Shown one piece after another: positions 48,801 to 60,067 of a DNA stretch of 64,000 nucleotides (its first letter is position 1; every line of letters starts with the position of its first letter). The notes under the pieces are model-generated. The model did not search any database. It was not told where the DNA came from and worked only from the letters and a program-made list of their open reading frames with translations. Where the stretch lies: NCBI GenBank assembly GCA_037893245.1, contig JBAIAA010000893.1, positions 496,001 through 560,000 of the forward strand. The letters run 5' to 3'. This stretch comes from Crossaster papposus. Taxonomy: Eukaryota > Echinodermata > Asteroidea > Velatida > Solasteridae. The translations under genes and the position numbers were made by a program.

Positions 48801-51800
48801 TTATTATTGTATACATATTATGTGTAATAATAAGTCAGTTCTTGGTAATATTTCATTACGTAATTTGTCCATGCAGTTAATATGTACAAAATTATAGTGT
48901 TAAAACAGTACATCCTTTCGCTAGAATGACGAGCAAATGACGTGATATCCATGTTAAATTTTGCTATCAGAGTGTACACCAAAATTGGTGTTAAAAAAAT
49001 TTGATTCCCAAACTGGTGTTATTCAACACCCAAATCCCTGCCCAAAATAAACACCAGGAAATAATCAAATGTTACACCATTGGTGTACAATTTAACACCA
49101 CAGTTTTTGCAGTGTGCGTGGGATGGGCGCACAATCTACCATTCTAGACCCATTCTACACAAGAATAACACAAAAACGCCAAGTTTGTAAAGAATGGTTG
49201 CGTGGATGTTTATGTCCTACTTTCAAATGCGCTTTCCAATAAACATCATTCAGTTCACAACGCGTGTTGTAGCCCAATTGGGCGATTCCGGGGCACTATA
49301 CAATTTATTATAAACCGGCTTCGGATCCATTGTGTTGATCATTTGTATAGAATCGGCAAAGTGGTGTGCGTTACGTTTAAACTACACTAAAAAGGGCGAC
49401 ACTTGAATTATTGTAATAGGATAAGAGCAATAGGCGCCACGTGATGCTGAAGCCAATAAAACGAAATGAAAACAGCAAATTATCATTCCAAAAACCACGA
49501 CACAATCAGAGATGATAATAAAGAGCAGCTGACGCGGACGTTTACAACAAAAGGAGAAGAAGATAATAAAACAGCAATAAAATCTAGTCTTATTTGGATA
49601 CGGGGACATCTTTCTGATCGCGATAAAGAGGAATTGTTTTGAAAACAGAGGATGGTGTTTCCTTTTCTATCCAAAAACAATTCGCGCTTTTCGAGATCGA
49701 CTTTCAGGAAATGCGCGCTCGTTTTTTTGTTAACCGTGTGCACTATTGTGCAACATATTGCAACAGATTTCTCATTGACATTTTCATTAGAAGTATGTGA
49801 AATTGTTCTCGTTAATTTCGCAATTACTTTGGTCACCGAGTCAAGGGTCTAATCTCGCGAGATCTCACGCATTTTAAACTATTAAAACCAGACTTCGGAC
49901 ACCTGAAATATCAACTATTTTCATATTTTTCTCTCAACAGATAAGTTTGTGTAATATTCATTAAAAGAGAGAAAGGCTTCTTTTGTCAAATAAAATTGAT
50001 CCGTTTAAATCATGGAATAAGAACGTTCTTAATATGTGTAAACAAAGGACCCTCGCATAGAGATTTCCCTCAGCAATAAATCACTGCTCTGTGAAATTTC
50101 TGTGCCTCATTCAACCAATACGGGCTCGGCTTACTCCGAGGGTCGGCCGGTCAGCCACTCGCATCCGAGCTTCTATTGTAACAACTTGGGTCTTTTTTTG
50201 GTTGTCCAATCACCGGCAACGGACTAGTCACCAGCGCGTAGCGCGTGCACGCTGGTTGTACTTGAGCGCGCGCGGCGCGGCCAACCCCGACCGTCCATTG
50301 GTCACTATTGACGGAGGGGGTATAATTAGCAACGCAACACCAGTCGCGGTACGCGACATGTTAAAAAAAAAAGACCAGAAATACGACATATTAACTGATA
50401 TGCCGCCGAACCTTGAGGCCGCCACTTCTATATCCCTAATTTAATTAACTTAATACGCGTTTTATATTGACAGTGCGTGGCATGCTTTCGGGCCAGGATT
50501 TTTCTTTTTAACTCAGTCGTCAGACGATGATATACACTGTGATGGGTTAACCGCAAGCAGTGTGTAAAAAAAAAAAATCTAGAGATTTTTATTGCATCAA
50601 CTCTGTCGGCTTTTGCTTGGTTTCGACTGGTAAAAGTGCCACCGTTTACATTTTCATGAAAGAATCAAATAATCTGAGTTTTGTAGCGGAATTTTAATTC
50701 ATAAAAATGTCCGATTCAGAAATCTAACTGATATCGCAATAAGAATCGGGTGTTAATAATAGATAAGAACAATTATTGTGTAAACAAAAAGAGGGGTGTT
50801 TTTGTTTTTTTAACAAAGTTTAAAATGGGCAATATTGAGAACATGAAATAATAATAATCGGAGATTGAACTAAATTGTGGGACGACGGAGAATTTGTTTT
50901 GCAAATAAAAAGAAAGAAAAGTTTTTTACCACAAATTAAAAGTTAGCAGGGGATGCGGATTTGAAACCACTAGAAATTTGGAACAATATTGGCATTAAAA
51001 GAGATGGTGGGACCGTTGTCAAAGAAACTTTATTATTGGACGGCGACTATCGGTATAAATCGTCTTTTACGTCGGTAATCGTCTGAATGTCCGCGACGTC
51101 TCCAGAAATGCTGGAAACTGATTGTACAATTGTCAGTACAGCATCGCATGATCGCACACAGACTGAGTCGTAAGGCTAGCCGGTAACAATTTGATTTCAC
51201 TATTATTGTAGGCGATTTCCGGACGGACTTTAGAGGAAAAGAGGTTAAAATGATGTTTAAAAAAAACAGTCGAAAGATGATGATAATCTCGGGAGATCTG
51301 AGGTAATCGGTTGTGTAATTGTTTGTTTATTTGTTTTGCTACCGCCGTGCAGATACGGAAACAGAGGTGTAAGGTAAATATTTAGCAAAGAGATTTTGCT
51401 GGAGGGATAACCGATTAAAACAATGGATTCAGATTGGTGTTATCTTTTCTGAACTGTCAAGATTCGCCCCTAGGCAAGTATCTATCTAACTGAAGGGTAA
51501 GTTTGTTTGCTTACCTTGCGACGAGCATGCTTCAGCCGAGAGAATCGCGTTCACGCCGAACTTCAGGCCGAATCCGTGCTCGCAGGCGGCCACCACGCCG
51601 GCACCGGCGGCAGGCGAGGGGCTGCCCCGATCTCCCCGTCCCTGTCCCGGTACCTCGCCGCTACCGTTCCGCTGCTGCTGCTGCTGCTGCTGGTGTTGGT
51701 GTTGGGTTTGACGAAGACAGTTACACGTTGTGCAGGAGGCCGGATGCTTGGGGATTGGCTTGTGGATGGGAGTTCTTTGCGAGAGGATGTCTTTGACTAG

Positions 51801-52211
51801 GAAGGAGGTGGTGGAGCCGGCGGGCTGGATCGCCGGGGGGTGGTGATGGTGATGCTGGTGGTGGTGGTGATTCTGTAGATGGTGATGGTGGTTGGGTTGG
51901 TGCTGCTGCTGTTGATGTGCTTGGTGCTGTTGCTGTTGCTGCTGTTGTTGGCGGGGTTGCTGCTGAAGCGACCCTGCTCCCGACATGGGTACCCGGAAGG
52001 CCTGCGGCCTGAAGACGGTATGGTAGAGCGGAGACGGGGCCAGTAAACCGCCAAACGGTGGTTTGTCCTCCCCGCGCTCTCGGTCCAACCGGCAAAGTAG
52101 ATGGGGAACGCCGTGAAGACTGTGCTGGGCGTGCAAAGTGGCGATCGAGCTTGCAGGAGCGTAAGTATACGGGGGCTCCCCCGGTAAGGATCGCGCATCC
52201 ACTGTCGTCAT
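36806..52211 (-). CDS. Dbx: Dbx homeobox transcription factor
   Basis: Four minus-strand exons with matching phases: 52211-51515, 46652-46506, 42665-42460 and 37213-36806 (TGA), 1458 nt, 485 aa. The homeodomain (about residues 307-366) contains RRAVFSDAQRKGLEKKF, QKYISKPDRKKLAAKLGL and WFQNRRMKWRNSKERE and is nearly identical to vertebrate DBX1. It is split by an intron between positions 44 and 45 (DSQ|VKIW). Other Dbx hallmarks are an Eh1-like repressor motif SFLVKDIL at about 136-143, LKFGVNAILS at the end of exon 1, VIPVPGTFPWP and RGKPRRGMLRR before the homeodomain, and STLPNKSNPNPDLSDV after it, then an acidic tail EEEERDIDVM. Residues 82-125 are a Gln/His-rich tract. Vertebrate DBX1 is shorter (about 340 aa), mostly for lack of that tract. 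Dbx proteins are nuclear repressors that pattern neural progenitors. The donor of exon 2 (CCAG|GTTGGT) is weak but fixed by phase and homology. Confidence 0.96.
38085..38340 (+). repeat. Imperfect tandem duplication in Dbx intron 3
   Basis: GGGATCGCTCAGCC...TGGCCTGTCGTCATTGGTCAG is followed about 140 nt later by GGGATTGCTCACCC...TGGCCTGTCCTCATTGGTCAG. Both continue with GGCGATACC/GTTGATACC, ACAACCAA and CCTTACAATC/CCTTACAATG. Each copy carries ATTGG and CCAA motifs. Confidence 0.8.
40139..40379. mobile_element. GCTAAGCACAA MITE, intact
   Basis: Terminal repeats GGGGCCAATTTCACGGAGCT and AGCTCCGTGAAATTGGCCCC extend through GCTAAGCACAAAAATTTGCT. The element is 241 bp. It is almost identical to 46781-47023 and related to 57604-57866, 36265-36487 and fragments around 20720-21240 and 37315. 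No clear target duplication beyond one base is visible. Confidence 0.92.
42666..46505. other. Dbx intron 2
   Basis: The intron holds purine-rich G-runs at about 43023-43078 and 43202-43216, the CATGGAGGA hairpin at about 45104-45128, one copy of the GGCTACGACTTGAAATTACAC repeat at about 45330-45405, a poly-C tract at 45633-45656 and a G-run at about 45917-45931. No coding exon is supported. Confidence 0.6.
46781..47023. mobile_element. GCTAAGCACAA MITE, second near-identical copy
   Basis: GGAGCCAATTTCACGGAGCT to TGAAATTGGCCCC, 243 bp. It differs from 40139-40379 at only scattered bases, so the two are recent or homogenised copies in the same gene and the same orientation. Confidence 0.92.
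47431..48323 (+). repeat. Three diverged tandem copies of a roughly 200-bp unit
   Basis: ACATAAAACCTAGACATGA...CAAAACTGTT.TGAAAATTGAT...CGCGGG recurs starting near 47425, 47736 and 48213. Copies 1 and 2 share the further block GTACGCGGGAAG...TTCGCAA...AGAACAATGACTACAACGATAA. Copy 3 is interrupted after CGCGGGCGTGC by the element at 48324. Confidence 0.85.
48324..49114. mobile_element. 791-bp non-autonomous element with GTGTTAAA ends
   Basis: CACTGCAAAAACTGTGGTGT and ACACCACAGTTTTTGCAGTG are perfect terminal inverted repeats, continuing with TAAAATTTTAACACCAAT-type motifs. GGTGTTAAA/TTTAACACC is repeated inside. No reading frame for a transposase exists. It sits inside the third copy of the 47431 tandem repeat. 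No clean target duplication could be seen. Confidence 0.9.
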
Positions 52212-52700
52212 GTTGTGTTTTTCCGAACTCTGCCAAAATCTCTCTCGCTGTTTAATTTATTTATTTTGTTTTCTCCTGAAATAATAATAATAATAAAAAG
52301 GGTCTATTTCTTGACAGCGTTGATTTATTGTGTCTCCACGTGCTGGATGCGTGTACTCAAATCACTAAAGAACGGTAAAATAAAACTCCGCTAATAAAGT
52401 TCCAGATTTTGTGTACCGCCGCTCTGCCGCACACATTTCAACTGGTCTGGACGTTAGTCGCGATAAGTTGACTACCCCTATGAATTATGCACGGCCTGGT
52501 GTCGAGTAATAACTTTTGCTTGTTTTGGTGGTGTGTTGTTTTTTTTAATGCCGCGCGAGTTGATTGACAGGCCGGGCGCGCTCTCCCATTGGCCGACGGA
52601 CCCATGACGAGCGCGGATCCTCGCGCTTCCACCGCGGGAGCATCAATGAAAGTAGGCGGGGCCTAAAGGCAAGGTAACCAAGTGCTGTATTTGACTATAC
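52212..52700 (-). promoter_or_regulatory. Dbx upstream/promoter region
   Basis: The roughly 490 nt before the Dbx ATG include an (AAT)n run near 52280, and a GC-rich CpG-containing segment at 52550-52650 with a CCAAT box on the gene strand (ATTGG at 52589-52593). No TATA box is obvious. The transcription start cannot be fixed from sequence. Confidence 0.4.
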
Positions 52701-53469
52701 ATGTACATGTTTATATACACTGGCTAATAGCGGTCGCGCGGATTGCAATTATAATCATAATACGGGGTGATTATATGGGGCAATGTATATATGTGTGTCT
52801 AAGGTATTATAACCCCCCCCCCCCCCCCCCCCCAACTCCCTTGTGTTTGTTTGCTTTATGTATATACCACATAATTATGTACACGTAGGATGAGATTGTC
52901 GTGATTTGGTCGCGTGTGGGCGCTGTACTGAACCACTAAACTCAACACTCCCCGTGTGTTTTTTTAGTCGTTGGGCCCAGACCGCGCCATCTCACTACGG
53001 CTTGTCGCTTGCGTGTCGGCCGCGCTGGGCCGGCCGCGCAAGGGTTGGAGGCGTTGTGCGGTCTCCGCCCGGTGCTAGAAAATGCCGTTTTGCGACGGCT
53101 CGGTCATCAATCAGAACTCGGCGAAAACAACCACAGATCGCCCCTCCATCATCCGCCAGAAACTATTATCTGCCGTGTAATGTTACTAACGGAGCTTGAG
53201 CAACAGCGGGGTACCCTGAATACGGAGGGGGTAGCCCCAACCCCTCCCCCTTATAATTGAGGCACTACAAGCAACAATTCAGCCATACTTGGAATGCAAG
53301 TAAAACAAATTTTATTTCCCCAAAATAAAAAAAACACCCTTTCTACTGACAAGGCTAAAAATTTCAAACCACAACTCTCATTATTTATAGAAATACGTGG
53401 TTAAAAGGATAGGCCCTAGTTTATTTGAAGGTCAACATAGTGACCCTTTTATTTTAGCAAGATAAGTGC

Positions 53470-53500
<31 letters not shown>

Positions 53501-55265
53501 AAAAAAAATCCAACAACGAAAAACAAATTGATCCGTTTTATTTGCTCACTTCTTCAAATGAGTGTCACTAGGCCTATACATGCATTTCTTTGTAGTTCGA
53601 AAACAAAAATTCCGCAGCGTACAAAAATAAATCAAAGCAATGGTAACAATAACAGCAACGATTTCTAAAAAACAATATATCACAACTTTCTATTGGTAAG
53701 CATTATATTGACTGTACACACAAATATATAACCACCTTAGTTATATTGTAAGTGGTGTTAAAGTCATTGGTACAGGCCGATTGGTACTCGTAAGGGGCTT
53801 AATAAACAACCTCTCAGGGTCGGGCCAAATCACCCATCATTTTCACAGCGGCACGTACGGATTCCTTTGTACGATTGGGTAATCAAAAGAAATCGGGGCA
53901 CAATAGCCCCTAACAAAACGGGACAATTCGCGATTGTGAGCGCGTTTATAGCTACATACATGGATATGTGTATAAATGCGGTTCGATTGAGTTCCCCATA
54001 CATACACTGCCTGTACTTCGGACTCGGCTAGACATGGCTGCGCGCGCAGCGCGTTTGTGACGAGTGGGTCGGAAAACCATACAATGATCGTATGGCACCG
54101 TGGGATTTACTACGGGCCTTTTTGAATATCTGGATTCGTTTTGCCTTGGGCTTAATGCGATTTTAGGCTCCCAACTGCGAGAACTCGAGGCATATTATGG
54201 TGCCTGTTTATATGCTTCGGAAACATTCAATCGATTGATAATGAGCCCAAAAGTTGAAAAAATATTCATTTGCTTCAATTTAAATTTGCTATTCTCGGTG
54301 ATTTGGAAATCGGAGGCGAAGCCGATACTGACGACGAAGCAAAGGTTTTGAAATTCCTTCACGAATGATGTATTCGATTCCTATAGTGAGCATGCGCTGT
54401 CCATGGAATAAATTCACTGTTTCTTACTAAAACTGGGACGGCATCAATTATAATTATTCATCAAGAAAAATGTAGTAGATTTCCTACGTTAAATCAAAGA
54501 TTGACAGATTTTTTGGGGAAATAGTGTGTTTAGGAAGAAATCGCGTTTCGAAAGATTATGCATTCATTTTGTTCACTGTTTTCTCGAAAAGTGTAATATC
54601 CACTGAGCTGAAACTTCAACAAGTTAGGGGGCCTAGGTTTGGTACCTTCTTCGTTGGTTTATCTTGGAATAAGTACCCTTTGGGAGACCATTTTGCGTAA
54701 TTTTAACAACATTAAGGAGACCATAGTCATTAGGGAGACCATTTCGAGGTCTCCCTAACGTTCCAACTACAGGAAGGAGATACATTTTTTAACATTTAAC
54801 AGTCCAGATCGATAGAGTAGGGTCCAAAATGCATAAATATGAAATTTCGTGGAAAAAGCTCTAGGTAAAAACGGGTTAGGTTACAATAAAGAATGGAAAA
54901 ATTTGTGCACGTCATTATGGAGAGGTCTCCCAAATGTACCATTTTCGGTTATTATCATTATATGTGGTGTTATTATTGGAAAAAAATTACAAATACTCAA
55001 ATATTTATATAGGCCTACGTATAGATTTTTGGGTCTGACTGTTTATTCTTTTCCTCGTTACAATGTTTAGAGCTTGGCCCTTTTATTTTCTCAGACTGTT
55101 AATGCAGGGGCCTGGAAACTTCTGCACTTATTGGCGGGAAAATCATGCCGAAAGTCCAGAAAAGGAAATTGTTTGACCTACCTACGGGCCTATTAACTGA
55201 TAATCATTAATACTGACCATGCAACTCGGGCTAGCAGTTAGAGAGCGTACACTAGTAATACGCAT

Positions 55266-55559
55266 GGGCCAAGTTCGATCAAGGAACTATAGCTAACTAG
55301 TGGTTAGTTCGTGACGTCATTAGGGTTAGCGCACTGAAGTTGAAGTGCGAACGACTCTAGTCAAACTATTGATAACTGCCAAACTGGTCCTCTCTGTACT
55401 GTGCTATTAAAGCGGCTAATGGTTACCATCGATGCGACCAACCGCGGTAGGCTGGTCGTGAATAGTTGACTAGACTAGTCCAACCATCGTCGACTAGCCT
55501 GAGTTCGATCAGAGTTAGTCAAACTATGGTTAACTATAGTCCTTGATCGAACTTGGCCC
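55266..55559. mobile_element. MITE with GGGCCAAGTTCGATCAAGG ends
   Basis: GGGCCAAGTTCGATCAAGGA at the left is matched by TCCTTGATCGAACTTGGCCC at the right. Inside, CTAACTAGTGGTTAG and similar ACTAGT/TAGTC motifs recur. The element is 294 bp with no coding capacity. Confidence 0.9.
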
Positions 55560-56054
55560 TACTTGCTGCGTGGCGGTAAAACGTGTAGAGAGCCCTCAAC
55601 GTCATGTATCAGGCATCGCGCGCCCTAGCCCTTCGCTCATGTCTCGCCCACCGCCCATACTGGGCAATTGGAAACGCTGATTTAGCTTTCGCAGATTTAT
55701 TTGAAGGAAACGCACGGCAATCTGGGTAGCGTTCCGTGACCCTTTGCATTGCGCTAAGCGCAGCTGAGCTGCGGAACCGGTGACCTCCAGTACACGAAAA
55801 AACTGTCCAATCGTAGCTCAAAGCGCATCATTAATTAATACCTGGAAAAGTTAAGTAGCACTTTAAAGTTTGGTTGTTCGTGCTTTAAAAAAAACGAAAC
55901 AACATTTTCGAACGAATTTTGAAGGAAGACCATTATACTGTATACGAATAAATTATTATTTGTTTGCGCACTCCAGTTCTGTTTTGCATACTTGGACCCC
56001 CCACGAATTAGAAGCGGATTTGAATTTAAATAATTAATTACTCGCCGTTGGCCG

Positions 56055-56162
56055 ATTTATTTTCGTGGGATTTCTCATTCGAAAGCTCATTACAATTAAT
56101 ACAATACTAGAAAATGTTCAATTCAATTTCAAAAATACATGTTTTCAGGGTGCAACCCCCTT
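56055..56162 (+). repeat. Second copy of the 9335-9443 repeat
   Basis: It shares CGTGGGATTTCTCATTCGAA, ACTAGAAAAT, TCAATTCAATTT and CAGGGTGCAACCCC with the copy in the integrase-like gene's first intron. It directly abuts the MITE at 56165. Confidence 0.7.
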
Positions 56163-56164
56163 AA

Positions 56165-56551
56165 AGGGATCATATACGTTTGGTAATTACTCCCAAAATT
56201 AATGGAAATAAAAACTTACTTGGTAAGAAGTACAGCAGCTTTGGATAGTATAATGCATTTTTAGAAACTGTTCACTTCGAAGTACTGCGGTTATGGAAAA
56301 AGATATCACTTTTTATCCCCAAAAATTTGAATCTGAGAAGCGTTACTGCAGTGACGTTTCTCATATTGTGTATTCAAATACAAATTATTCTTCCTGCGTG
56401 GACATAACCGCTCCAGATTTTCGGCAATATCTCAAAATCGCTACCACCTTTTGATATGAAATTTGTACAGGTTAGTTTTATGGTATATATCTATAACTAT
56501 ATAGGATTGAAACAAACAGTGGGTTCTAATTACCAAACGTATACGATCCCT
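56165..56551. mobile_element. Harbinger-like MITE, copy 1
   Basis: The ends AGGGATCATATACGTTTGG and CCAAACGTATACGATCCCT are inverted repeats and TAA flanks both sides (56162-56164, 56552-56554). Length 387 bp. The interior contains TTCTGAGAAGCGTTACTGCA-type palindromic blocks. The other copy is at 60068 in reverse orientation. Confidence 0.85.
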
Positions 56552-57128
56552 TAAGGTTCTATATAGGCCTAACTGTTATTTACTGTCAATCTCACCAGTG
56601 CATGACAAAGAAAGATAATTATGAATATTCGCCAACTTCACGGTCTATTATCTCCTCATACCTTGCCCTAGCTTCTCCTGTCAAAAAAACCCAAAAGAAA
56701 CAAAGAAAACGTGCGTTGCGATAAATTAAAATAAACTGAAATTGTTAGAAAAAGCATGGAATGAAAGGGCGAGTCGGGGTACTATAGGGAAAAAAAAGTG
56801 GGTGTTTTTTTTAGAAGAATACAATTTATACAAAAAATGGCTGAAGTCAAGCGAACATGACGTTTACTTTTGCTGGTATATCATCAATTAAAGTTTTTTT
56901 TGAGTCATTTTGAATGTCTTCGTGACATGACAATGCATGACCATAAGTTTTCAGACTGCCAGGAACTTCGAGTAATTTAGAGTCAGCTTTTGGGTTTGGT
57001 CAACAACCTCACGGCACTGTGCCGTAGCGGTGGCTATTCATAATGAGGTTTACTAACGGTTGACCATTTTTTCTGGACCAGCTTTGGCATTGTTCTTAAA
57101 AGCGTAACGGAAAAGGAGTGAGGAAATT

Positions 57129-57479
57129 GTGGGGAGCGTGAAAAGTGGACCGAAGCGACCGGGACTTTGCGCGTGCGGCGCCCCGTGCGGCCTGGCGCAG
57201 TGCGCGCGGTGCGGACAGCCCTACGTTAACGACACTGACCACGGGCCGGCTGTGATCGTTATCGGTGGAAGTCCGAGTGGGCAAATCTTAATAAATCGGT
57301 ATTTTGATTTGATTTTTATCTCACTAAAATGGACTTTGGAAGAGTGTGCGTTCGCGTGTACAAACTTCTCCGATCCGTGGGAGACAAGAATTTGTTTTTT
57401 TAGTTCGGGCCGAGTAGGTACGAGTTCGGTAAGGTTCGGGTCGTTCGTTCCGTTTACTCTGAAGCGACTATATTCTTAA
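57129..57479 (+). other. Orphan GC-rich open frame with Cys cluster
   Basis: A 351-nt open frame contains CACGAPCGLAQCARCGQPYV, a zinc-ribbon-like Cys spacing, within a GC-rich island (57120-57260) in AT-rich surroundings. The frame begins at a non-ATG codon and I found no good flanking splice sites or family resemblance. It may be an exon of an unknown gene or simply a CpG-rich non-coding segment. Confidence 0.2.
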
Positions 57480-57603
57480 GTTTTTGAAGCTCTTTATAAG
57501 ATGCTGAAAAAAGCTAAGCGATTAAGGTAATTTTTACCTTTAATGATGCAGGACTAGAGTAGACTGGGCCACTTGTGATTGACAGTTAACTGTGTGATGT
57601 ACC

Positions 57604-57866
57604 GGGGCCAATTTAATAAAACATGTAAGCAAAACAAAATTGCTTAGCATGATAGTTTTTCCTTGGCTAAAAACAAGGTTACAAACCAAATTTGTAGGTT
57701 TGATCTCAAATTTTAGGTGATGTTTATTGTTGGTGACTGGTATTCAGCTGGTTTTTGCTTAGCATGAAAAGCAGATGAAGTTTTGGCTGGTAACCTGTTT
57801 TTACTGAGCAAAACTTGTTGGTGCTAAGCACAATTGTTTGCTTACACGTTTCATGAAATTGGCCCC
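57604..57866. mobile_element. GCTAAGCACAA MITE family, diverged copy
   Basis: GGGGCCAATTTAATAAAACA to TTTCATGAAATTGGCCCC, 263 bp, with GCTTAGCATGA and TACTGAGCAAAACTT inside. It is closer to 36265-36487 than to the 40139/46781 pair, so at least two subfamilies are present. Confidence 0.88.
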
Positions 57867-58230
57867 TGGTCTAGAAACTTAGCTACCGGCATATTTGGTG
57901 AGAAAGTGGTAGGTGGCCATTTTTGTTGCTGTAATTAATCGAATAAGCCGAGTACAATCAACCCAATTAGCCATTTATTTATATGCTGGGCACTCTGCTA
58001 TTGATCTCTCTATACGACCGCCTGTTTGTCGGGGGCACATTCGGTGACTAGGAGCGTCGATACAACCCATCCGGATCAGCCCGGAGAAGGGAAGCGATTA
58101 TTGATGAGCGCAATATTCTTATTCATACTGACTATGATGAATGTTCCATTTACAATTTCCCATCACGCATTGTCTCGGTATTATAGTTTCGCTTATTTAT
58201 TGTTCGTAGCGTGCGAAGGGTCGGTGACTG

Positions 58231-58669
58231 CCCTATGTTCCGACACCCCTATGTTCCGACACCCCTATGTTCAGACACCCCTATGTTCCGACACCCCTAT
58301 GTTCAGACACCCCTATGTTCAGACACCCCTATGTTCAGACACCCCTATGTTCTGAAACCCCTAAGTTCCGACAACCCTATGTTCAGACACCCCTATGTTC
58401 AGACGCCCCTATGTTCAGACGCCCTTATGTTCAGACACCCCTATGTTCCGACACGCCTATGTTCCGACACCCCTATGTTCAGACACCCCTATGTCCCGAC
58501 ACCCCTATGTTCCGACACCTTCCGACACCCCTATGTTCCGACACCCCTCTGTTCCGACACCCCTGTGTTCCGACACCTATATGTTCCGACACCCCTGTGT
58601 CCCGACACCCCTAGGTCCCGACACCCCTGTGTTCCGACACCCCTGTGTTCCGACACCCCTGTGTTCCGA
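58231..58669 (+). repeat. 16-bp minisatellite (ATGTTCCGACACCCCT)n
   Basis: About 27 tandem copies of ATGTTCCGACACCCCT with C/A, A/G and T/C variants, the variants clustering towards the right (GTGTTCCGACACCCCT). Because 16 is not a multiple of three, the three forward frames stay open together and give the same repetitive peptide pattern; none is a gene. Confidence 0.97.
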
Positions 58670-59207
58670 TTACTCGGCCTATGATTTCTGTACTAATTTC
58701 TAAGCACATGTCTGTGCTATACGTGTGTTATGAAATCGGCCCCTGCGTGGCCGTTGGGCATCACCCACAATAATGTCACTGCCCGTTTAGTACCAGTACA
58801 ATCATTAATCCAAATAATTAGCTGTCGATATTTGTAACCATTTATTATTTCCCGGGTTACCTTTGAGATAAATGCAAATTGTCCTACATAGTCATATCTT
58901 TAATTCGAACATTCGACTATTCGAAGAACACTTCCTGGGTGCGTGTGTCGTCTTCTAAGTTTGATGTAGAGTCTTTTGAAATTTTCCCGAGCTTTTTTTT
59001 ATTTTGGTAAAGTGTGGGTATAATTATTCATTGTTATCTGCAGCAAGTTGTTGACCGGTACGTGGTTTAGCAATCGGATTAGCGCTACGATACACAAAAA
59101 AGACAACATTTAAACTGGGCATTCACTAATTCAGCGGTCGTTGATGAAACAGTGTGTATCGTACCTGCAGATTTATGTTTGGTAAAACACCCGTGGGAAA
59201 CTAGACC

Positions 59208-59464
59208 AGGGCCCAATTTCTTGGCTCTGCTTCTGACCGTTAGCGAAAAATCCCTGCTTACTATAGCAGAAAATTCGGTGCTTACGGTAAACGTATTTCA
59301 AGCCTCGGCGAGGAATTTTAGTCTCTGAGCATGCGTACATCCCGTAACTAAAGGATTCTGTGTTTACATGATAAGCACATAAATTTTTTGCTAGCGCGGT
59401 TAGCGGAAAATGGTGACCGTAAGCGCGGAATTCTGTGGTTAGCAAAGCCAAGAAATTAGGCCCT
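59208..59464. mobile_element. MITE with AGGGCCCAATTTCTTGGCT ends
   Basis: AGGGCCCAATTTCTTGGCTC and its complement AAAGCCAAGAAATTAGGCCCT bound 257 bp. GCTTAC/GTTAGC-type blocks inside resemble the logic of the GCTAAGCACAA family, so the two may be distant relatives. Confidence 0.88.
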
Positions 59465-59560
59465 GAGCAGCGGCGTCAACTTTTGGGATCAAAATGCCCT
59501 CGTTCTTTTGAAGTGTGAACGCAGCGGGTTTCAAACATTATGAACCAGTTTACTTTGGCA

Positions 59561-59953
59561 CACCTTATAGAAACAGATTGGTTGAAAATAACCAACAGAT
59601 TGGTAGATATTTGTCCAACCGATGGAATCGGTCAATTTTGACCCAAATAGTGGTCAAAATAACCAATGATATTTATCCCGTTAACAAAAATATTGGTCAA
59701 AATAACCACTGTTTTGGTGAAAATTTTGGTAAATTTTTGACTAAAATAGTGGTCAAAATAACCAATGATATTTATCCCGTTAACAAAAATATTGGTCAAA
59801 ATAACCACTATTTTGGTGAACATTTTGGTCAATTTTGACTAAAATAGTGGTTTAAAATAACCAATATTTTAGTAAAAATTGACCAATATATTGGTTGGAC
59901 AGATAATATCTACCATTCAATTGGTTATTTTCAACCAATCTGTTTTTAGGGTG
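59561..59953. mobile_element. MITE with internal 105-bp duplication
   Basis: CACCTTATAGAAACAGATTG...GTTGAAAATAACCAA at the left is complementary to TTGGTTATTTTCAACC...AATCTG-TTTTTAGGGTG at the right, giving arms of about 36 bp. Inside, the block TAGTGGTCAAAATAACCAAT...TTTTGGTGAA occurs twice in tandem (starting near 59648 and 59753). TTGGT/ACCAA motifs recur throughout. Open frames here are by-products. Confidence 0.88.
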
Positions 59954-60067
59954 TAGCATACGTCATATTCATAAGTGAATAAACTTCCATAGACCCTGGT
60001 AGTAATACGCGCACTTCCAAAATGTTGGAACTACAACTCCTACAACTCGGACAGCTCAGATCTTTCA

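Larger units (their letters stand above)
46653..51514. other. Dbx intron 1
   Basis: The intron contains a MITE at 46781, an inverted-orientation partner of the 45330 repeat at about 47108-47190, a three-copy tandem repeat at 47431-48323, and a 791-bp element inserted into the third copy. The remaining sequence to 51514 is AT-rich with no supported exon. Confidence 0.6.

Noticed and set aside
50091..50444. Open frame in Dbx intron 1
   Set aside because: Arg-rich translation of a CpG-rich stretch, with no family resemblance or splice context.
51503..52255. Other long frames across Dbx exon 1
   Set aside because: The CAG/CAC-rich exon keeps several frames open; only the frame with SFLVKDIL and LKFGVNAILS is Dbx.
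58211..58703. Repetitive protein genes in three frames
   Set aside because: All are translations of one 16-bp minisatellite and have no independent coding signal.
59515..59838. Open frames with repeated YPVNKNIGQN
   Set aside because: They come from the duplicated core of the 59561 MITE.
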